Source: Flavobacterium sp. (GTDB lineage: Bacteria; Bacteroidota; Bacteroidia; Flavobacteriales; Flavobacteriaceae). Taken from it: a DNA stretch of 8,474 nucleotides. The stretch spans positions 1 to 8,474 of the forward strand of contig JAGNPF010000047.1 of NCBI GenBank assembly GCA_017989775.1, in the 5' to 3' direction. Shown here in pieces: positions 6,216 through 8,474 of this stretch. The notes beneath the pieces were generated by a model, which saw only the letters and a program-made list of their open reading frames with translations, ran no database searches and was not told the origin of the DNA. Position 1 is the first letter of the stretch. The number at the start of each line of letters is the position of its first letter. Position numbers and translations under genes: made by a program.

Positions 6216-6223
6216 TATTTTTG
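6216..6223 (+). promoter_or_regulatory. Candidate uvrD promoter, Bacteroidota -7 box
   Basis: TATTTTTG matches TAnnTTTG exactly and ends 19 bases before the ATG at 6243, the same short spacing as at other genes in the window. The local DNA is very T-rich, which raises the chance of an accidental match, and no -33 TTTG is clear. Confidence 0.4.
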
Positions 6224-6242
6224 CATTCAACAGAAAATTTTT

Positions 6243-8474
6243 ATGCAGAAATACATCGATCAACTCAACGAAGCACAACGCGAACCCGTACTTCAAAAAG
6301 ACGGGCCAATGATTATTATTGCTGGTGCCGGCTCAGGAAAAACAAGGGTGTTGACCATTCGAATCGCTTATTTGATGAGTCAAGGCGTGGATGCTTTCAG
6401 TATTTTGTCATTGACTTTTACCAACAAAGCGGCACGCGAAATGAAAAAGCGTATCTCCGATATCGTGGGTTCCAACGAAGCCAAAAATCTTTGGATGGGA
6501 ACTTTTCACTCGGTTTTTGCCCGAATTCTGCGTTCCGAAGCCGATAAATTGGGATATCCTTCGAATTTTACCATTTACGATTCCCAGGATTCTGTTCGAG
6601 CCATTTCGGCCATCATCAAGGAAATGCAATTGGACAGGGATGTTTATAAACCCAAACAGGTTTTGAGTAGAATTTCCTCTTACAAAAATAGTTTAATCAC
6701 GGTGAAAGCCTATTTCAACAATCCCGAATTGCAGGAGCAGGATGCCATGAGCAAAAAACCTCGTTTGGGTGAAATTTATCAAAATTATGTCGACCGTTGT
6801 TTCAAGGCTGGCGCGATGGATTTTGATGATTTGTTATTGAAAACCAATGAATTATTGAATCGTTTTCCGGATGTTTTGGCCAAATACCAAGACCGTTTTC
6901 GTTATATTTTGGTCGATGAGTACCAAGATACCAACCATTCGCAGTATTTGATTGTTCGCGCCTTGTCCGATCGGTTCCAAAATATTTGCGTGGTAGGGGA
7001 TGATGCCCAGAGTATTTATGCTTTTCGAGGTGCCAATATCAACAATATCCTGAATTTCCAGAAAGATTATGATGGCGTGAAAACCTTTAGATTGGAACAA
7101 AATTATCGTTCGACCAAAAACATCGTGGAAGCCGCCAACACGATTATCGACAAGAACAAAACCAAGCTGGATAAAGTGGTTTGGACAGCCAATGATTTTG
7201 GTCCCAAAATAAAAGTGCATCGCAGCTTGACCGATGCCGAAGAAGGACGTTTTGTGGCCAGCACGATTTTCGAACAGAAGATGCAGCACCAAATGATGAA
7301 CGGGCAATTTGCCATTTTGTATCGTACCAATGCGCAATCCCGTGCGATGGAAGATGCGCTCAGAAAAAGGGATATTCCGTATCGAATTTACGGCGGTTTG
7401 TCTTTTTATCAAAGAAAAGAAATCAAGGACGTTTTGTGTTATTTGAGATTGGTTCTCAATCCAAAAGATGAAGAAGCCTTGATACGCGTCATCAATTATC
7501 CGGCAAGAGGAATCGGTGATACCACAATCGAGAAATTGACCGTTGCCGCCAATCATTACAAGCGTTCCATCTTTGAAGTGATGCAGAATATTGACAAAAT
7601 CGATTTGAAACTGAACGCTGGAACCAAACAAAAACTGAATGATTTCGTGATGATGATCCAGAGTTTTCAGGTCATCAACGAGAATCAGGACGCTTTTTAC
7701 ATCACCGATCACGTGGCCAAAAAGACGGGTTTGGTACAGGAATTAAAGAAAGATGCCACGCCGGAAGGAATGGCAAAAATCCAGAATATCGAGGAATTGT
7801 TGAACGGTATCAAGGATTTCACCGAAGGTCAAAGAGAGATTGACGGTGCCCGTGGTGCGTTATCCGAATTTATGGAAGACGTGGCTTTGGCAACCGATTT
7901 GGACAAAGACACCAGCGATGAAGACCGTGTGGCCTTGATGACGATACATTTGGCTAAAGGTTTGGAATTTCCACACGTTTTTGTGGTGGGAATGGAAGAA
8001 GATTTGTTCCCAAGTGCGATGAGTATGAGTACCCGAAGCGAACTCGAAGAAGAACGCCGATTGTTTTATGTCGCCTTGACTCGTGCCGAACATCAAGCGT
8101 ATTTGACGTATTCACAATCCCGTTACCGTTGGGGAAAACTGACCGACAGCGAGCCTTCGCGCTTTATCGAAGAAATCGACGGACAATATCTGGAATATTT
8201 GACTCCTGCGGAAAGCAATTATCGCTACAAACCCATGATTGACAATGATATTTTTGGCGATGTGGACAAATCCAAGTTGCGATTGGCAAAACCCATTGCA
8301 GGAACACCACCAAGTCATGTTACCAACAACGAACCGAAACCTGACATCAATATTCGAAAACTGAAACCCGTTTCGAGCAATTCTTCCTCAGGAGGAGCCA
8401 ATTTGTTTGACAATAAGTTGGTTGCCGGAAATATCGTGATGCACGAACGCTTTGGAAAAGGGGAAGTGCTAAAT
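6243..8474 (+). CDS. uvrD: UvrD/PcrA-type superfamily 1 DNA helicase (3' end cut by window edge)
   Basis: This is a 3'-5' DNA helicase of the UvrD/Rep/PcrA group, acting in nucleotide excision repair, mismatch repair and removal of RecA or stalled polymerases. I translated 744 codons from the ATG at 6243 to the window edge with no stop or frameshift. Motifs in order are Walker A GAGSGKT (28-34), motif Ia LTFTNKAAREM (57-67), Walker B VDEYQDTN (224-231), motif III GDDAQSIYAFRGA, motif IV QNYRST (286-291), motif V VALMTIHLAKGLEF (563-576), and motif VI EEERRLFYVALTRAE (602-616). After about residue 660 comes a low-complexity linker with a serine- and glycine-rich stretch. It leads to VMHERFGKGEV, the start of the C-terminal Tudor-like domain that binds RNA polymerase in PcrA/UvrD. 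Only the end of that domain is missing. UvrD and PcrA are not separable by this sequence alone. Confidence 0.95.
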   Translation, partial: MQKYIDQLNEAQREPVLQKDGPMIIIAGAGSGKTRVLTIRIAYLMSQGVDAFSILSLTFTNKAAREMKKRISDIVGSNEAKNLWMGTFHSVFARILRSEADKLGYPSNFTIYDSQDSVRAISAIIKEMQLDRDVYKPKQVLSRISSYKNSLITVKAYFNNPELQEQDAMSKKPRLGEIYQNYVDRCFKAGAMDFDDLLLKTNELLNRFPDVLAKYQDRFRYILVDEYQDTNHSQYLIVRALSDRFQNICVVGDDAQSIYAFRGANINNILNFQKDYDGVKTFRLEQNYRSTKNIVEAANTIIDKNKTKLDKVVWTANDFGPKIKVHRSLTDAEEGRFVASTIFEQKMQHQMMNGQFAILYRTNAQSRAMEDALRKRDIPYRIYGGLSFYQRKEIKDVLCYLRLVLNPKDEEALIRVINYPARGIGDTTIEKLTVAANHYKRSIFEVMQNIDKIDLKLNAGTKQKLNDFVMMIQSFQVINENQDAFYITDHVAKKTGLVQELKKDATPEGMAKIQNIEELLNGIKDFTEGQREIDGARGALSEFMEDVALATDLDKDTSDEDRVALMTIHLAKGLEFPHVFVVGMEEDLFPSAMSMSTRSELEEERRLFYVALTRAEHQAYLTYSQSRYRWGKLTDSEPSRFIEEIDGQYLEYLTPAESNYRYKPMIDNDIFGDVDKSKLRLAKPIAGTPPSHVTNNEPKPDINIRKLKPVSSNSSSGGANLFDNKLVAGNIVMHERFGKGEVLN

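Noticed and set aside
6852..7712. A 286-codon open frame on the minus strand opposite uvrD
   Set aside because: It is antisense to the uvrD motifs, its product matches no family I recognise, and there is no promoter or neighbour support.
1..8474. Possible defence island or mobile cluster, given two helicases and a histidine kinase
   Set aside because: Both helicases are standard housekeeping RecG and UvrD/PcrA with normal domains. There are no nucleases, integrases, transposases, toxin-antitoxin pairs or terminal repeats, and base composition looks even across the genes.

Overview
The window looks like ordinary chromosome from a member of the Bacteroidota, most likely a Flavobacterium-like bacterium. 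The evidence is low-GC DNA, protein sequences with a Flavobacteriia flavour, little Shine-Dalgarno sequence, and promoter boxes of the Bacteroidota TAnnTTTG / TAnnTTCG type a short distance upstream of most start codons. This assignment is an inference from these traits; there is no rRNA or marker search behind it.

Layout from left to right. (1) 1-1753, minus strand: the first 584 codons of recG, a branched-DNA helicase, cut by the left window edge. (2) 1754-1994: a 241-bp divergent spacer with candidate promoters for recG and for the next gene, and a perfect 13-bp inverted repeat in the recG leader. (3) 1995-3200, plus strand: a soluble GAF-domain sensor histidine kinase with no response regulator beside it. 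(4) 3285-3830, plus strand: a DUF1697 protein. (5) 3859-5114, minus strand: a two-gene overlapping unit. A small membrane-anchored protein of unknown function is transcribed first, then a Dph6-like PP-loop ATPase. (6) 5200-5967, plus strand: a TauE/SafE-family permease, divergent from that unit. (7) 5968-6242: a 275-bp AT-rich spacer holding degenerate CACGAATT repeats and a nested imperfect dyad. (8) 6243-8474, plus strand: the first 744 codons of a UvrD/PcrA helicase, cut by the right edge.

The genes do not form one pathway. Two DNA-repair helicases lie at the ends, with signalling, transport and poorly characterised conserved genes between them. The only convincing operon is the membrane protein plus Dph6-like pair, which overlap by 7 bases. 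I saw no mobile element, CRISPR array, tRNA, rRNA, toxin-antitoxin pair or defence system, and no frameshift in any gene. The parts most worth a second look are the Dph6-like/membrane protein pair, the recG leader hairpin and the intergenic dyad before uvrD. I do not think the window contains a clearly new system.
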